Positions 7,244 through 8,910 of a stretch of 8,910 bases of DNA are shown in pieces. The DNA lies in NCBI GenBank assembly GCA_019912905.1, contig JAIOHO010001062.1, forward strand, positions 1 through 8,910. The letters run 5' to 3'. The notes below the pieces were generated by a model that saw nothing but the letters and a program-made list of their open reading frames with translations, was not told where the DNA came from and ran no database searches. The DNA comes from Anaerolineae bacterium. Lineage in GTDB: Bacteria > Chloroflexota > Anaerolineae > Aggregatilineales > Phototrophicaceae. Each line of letters opens with the position of its first letter. The first letter of the stretch is position 1. The position numbers and the translations under genes are program-made.

Positions 7244-8437
7244 TTATCCGCCGCCGCGCGGCTGGATGCGGTTGTCGCGGCGCAGGCCGCGCAGGGTCAT
7301 ATTCTCCGGCAGCTGCGGGCACAAGGGGCGGGTTTCGCGCTCTGGCAGCGGCGGATCATCTGGCCCGGGCACGAAGACGCACGGCAGACTCTCCGGCGGC
7401 TGTTGGTCACAGTAGGGGCGCGAGTCGTCCGGCGCGAGTGGGGTTTCGTTGGCTCCCCGGCGGAAGGCGCAGCCGAGGCGATTCTCCATACTTGCGCGGC
7501 TGGCTTTCATGGCACGGGCCAGCAGCGTGCGCGGGATTCGATCGCAGTTGGGCAGCCCCTCGACGCCGCAAATCGGCTGGCCGCTGAGCAGGCGCTGCAT
7601 GGCGCGGTTGACCTGCTGCTGCGTCAGCGGGCGAGCGATCTCGATGCGGCGTTGCAGCAGGCGCAGCGGAATGCCCTCCAGACGGCGCAGTTCATACGGC
7701 TCTGGCGGATTGACCAGCCGGCGAAAGGGACGCAGGGTGCGGTCCAGCGGCACGCGCAGGCGTGTTCCCGCCAGCACGGGCTGCACCTCATCCTCGACTT
7801 CGAGCACGGCCAGCCCTTCGATAGTGCTGACGACCATCTCGCCATCGGCCTCGGCCCGGAAGACGACGGTTGATCCCATGCCGACCTCGACGCCGTTGAT
7901 GCTAAAGATCACTTCGCCCGCGCCTTCGGGTGTCTGGACGACCAGCCCGCTTTCCGGGGCTTCCGCGCACTGCGAGTCGCCGACTCCGGTGCGCAGGGTG
8001 AAGGCCTGCATGGGAGTCAGGTCGCCGCTTGGATCGTCTTCGGGGACCGCGCTGCTGATTTCGACATCGCCGAACAGTAAAAAGGTGACATTCTGGCCCG
8101 GCAGACTGCCCGGCAGGTTGGCCTGCAAGCGCATCAGGGCCACGCCCCATTCAGCGGCGGCGGTGTTCATCGGCTGTAAGCGCAGAGTACGGATCGTGGT
8201 CACATCGGCGATGTCGCCCTGATCGGAAAAATCGAGCGTGGTGACGTCCGGCTGCGGCACCGCTTCGACGGCAAAATGGCCGTAGCAGGCCTGATTGCGC
8301 CCGGTGGCATTACAGAATTGATCGACCGCATCCAGCGCCTGCTCGACGATGGCCGGGCAGGTTTCCTGCGCCCACAGCGCGGGGGCCACCGCCAGGGCGA
8401 CGAACACCAGTGCAAAGGTCTTGAAAGGATTCCACAT
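7244..8437 (-). CDS. Secreted FecR-like protein of unknown function
   Basis: A 397-residue protein. The start chosen is the ATG at 8435-8437, with GGAG about 10 bases upstream: it gives a clear signal peptide (MWNPFKTFALVFVALAVAPA, then LWA-Q, cleavage near residue 23). The in-frame ATG at 8524 would lie inside the preceding gene and bury the signal. The first part (25-127) has CNATGRNQACYGH, AAAEWGVALMRLQANLPGSL and QNVTFLLFGDVEI, a pattern I recall from many secreted Chloroflexota proteins. A FecR-like stretch follows (about 185-232: VVFRAEADGEMVVSTIEG, then AVLEVEDEVQPVLAGTRLRV). The last third is rich in Arg, Pro and Cys and ends in PRGGG; ten cysteines in the mature protein suggest disulfides. 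FecR domains often sit in envelope-signalling proteins next to ECF sigma genes, as here, but this one has no membrane helix beyond the signal peptide and no cytosolic part. It follows the upstream gene by 19 bases, so the two are probably one operon. Confidence 0.82.
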   Translation of the reverse strand: MWNPFKTFALVFVALAVAPALWAQETCPAIVEQALDAVDQFCNATGRNQACYGHFAVEAVPQPDVTTLDFSDQGDIADVTTIRTLRLQPMNTAAAEWGVALMRLQANLPGSLPGQNVTFLLFGDVEISSAVPEDDPSGDLTPMQAFTLRTGVGDSQCAEAPESGLVVQTPEGAGEVIFSINGVEVGMGSTVVFRAEADGEMVVSTIEGLAVLEVEDEVQPVLAGTRLRVPLDRTLRPFRRLVNPPEPYELRRLEGIPLRLLQRRIEIARPLTQQQVNRAMQRLLSGQPICGVEGLPNCDRIPRTLLARAMKASRASMENRLGCAFRRGANETPLAPDDSRPYCDQQPPESLPCVFVPGPDDPPLPERETRPLCPQLPENMTLRGLRRDNRIQPRGGG

Positions 8438-8456
8438 CTTGCCCGGCTCCGGGTGA

Positions 8457-8910
8457 TTATTGTTCCGGTACGAGTAAAAAGACTTCCATCGCGGCGTCGG
8501 TGAGGACGATATTTTCCAGGTCATGGTCTGGGCCGACGCGCTCGGTCAGCAGTCCATCGAAGACGCTCACCAGCATCGTAAAGAAATCCCCCGACACGAC
8601 TTCGAGATAGGTATCGGTGGGTTCGCCGCCGTTGACGGTCACCTCGCCAATGGAGATGGTGGCGAAACTGCCGGACATCTGGATCAATACCTGGACTTCG
8701 CCGGTGACAAAGGCCACACCGCCCAATGCCGTCAGTTCCACGTGGATGCCACCGGGCACAAAGTCGATGGTCGCCACCTGAATCGAGTCGATGTCGGCAA
8801 TCGCCCGGTTGACGGCCTGCTGGAAGTCCTGCTCGGTGATGACGGCGTCAGCCATGACCACCGGCGTGGTGCGCAGCGGTGCGTTGGCCCCCGGCGGCAC
8901 CGGGGTCAGG
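8457..8910 (-). CDS. Secreted protein or lipoprotein of unknown function, C-terminal part
   Basis: Partial: the frame is open to the right edge and stops with TAA at 8457-8459. A GTG at 8898-8900 and an ATG at 8853-8855 are possible starts, but neither has a ribosome site. The upstream residues (LTPVPPGANAPLRTTPVV) read as a Pro/Thr linker, so the N-terminus, probably with a signal or lipobox, lies outside the window. From MADAVITEQDFQQAVNRAI onward the protein alternates short strands (IDSIQVATIDFVPGG, IHVELTALGG, VTGEVQVLIQ, FATISIGEVTVNGG) and ends in a helix and a strand (AAMEVFLLVPEQ). This layout, an ITE-x-x-x-x-AVNRAI helix followed by beta strands, resembles Chloroflexota lipoproteins with a lipid-binding LmeA/DUF2993-like fold. 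That likeness is from memory and is weak. There is no cysteine and no catalytic motif in the visible part. Confidence 0.75.
   Translation of the reverse strand, partial: LTPVPPGANAPLRTTPVVMADAVITEQDFQQAVNRAIADIDSIQVATIDFVPGGIHVELTALGGVAFVTGEVQVLIQMSGSFATISIGEVTVNGGEPTDTYLEVVSGDFFTMLVSVFDGLLTERVGPDHDLENIVLTDAAMEVFLLVPEQ

Noticed and set aside
7139..7873. 244-codon plus-strand open frame opposite the FecR-like gene
   Set aside because: It is a shadow frame that runs through the inverted repeat. The minus-strand frame has a signal peptide and FecR-like pattern.
8438..8524. 29-residue upstream extension of the FecR-like protein
   Set aside because: It would overlap the preceding gene and push the signal peptide inside the protein; the ATG at 8437 has a GGAG upstream and begins directly with the signal peptide.

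Overview
The window looks like a high-GC bacterial chromosome, most probably from Chloroflexota (Anaerolineae-like). The reasons are the many secreted proteins with Thr/Pro/Ala-rich linkers, SH3-like repeats, a FecR-like secreted protein, and a Cys-containing secreted protein with a PCW-x-GI-x-PGE pattern. That combination is familiar from this phylum, but the assignment is inference from memory, not from a search.

Left part (1-1073, + strand): the C-terminal 141 residues of a SpoU/TrmH-family RNA 2'-O-methyltransferase, cut by the window edge, then a secreted protein of unknown function with six cysteines after its signal segment. A perfect TATAAT overlaps the methyltransferase stop codon and may serve the second gene.

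Middle part (1074-3342): an AT-richer segment unlike its surroundings. It starts with a 323-base non-coding stretch that holds a strong sigma70-type promoter (TTGACT, 17 bases, TATATT). This drives a 97-residue helical protein of unknown function that ends at a clear intrinsic terminator. Convergent to it lies a 488-residue OLD-like protein (ABC-type ATPase plus TOPRIM) on the minus strand. It is visibly AT-richer than the rest and is probably an acquired defence-type gene. Its TOPRIM region lacks the usual second Asp of the DxD motif.

Right part (3343-8910, all minus strand): dihydrolipoamide dehydrogenase (lpdA) as a stand-alone unit, with its own -10 box, Shine-Dalgarno sequence and terminator. 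Upstream of it is a sigma/anti-sigma pair: an ECF sigma factor whose stop overlaps the start of a single-pass membrane protein (cytosolic N-terminus, membrane helix, two SH3-like domains, Thr/Pro linker, and a C-terminal domain resembling CpaB/RcpC). Further upstream, past a small inverted-repeat element, are a secreted FecR-like protein and the C-terminal part of another secreted protein or lipoprotein that runs off the right edge. The FecR-like gene, the sigma factor and the membrane protein together look like an envelope-sensing regulatory cluster. The functional link between them is inferred from position only.

No tRNA, rRNA, CRISPR array, transposase or integrase was seen.
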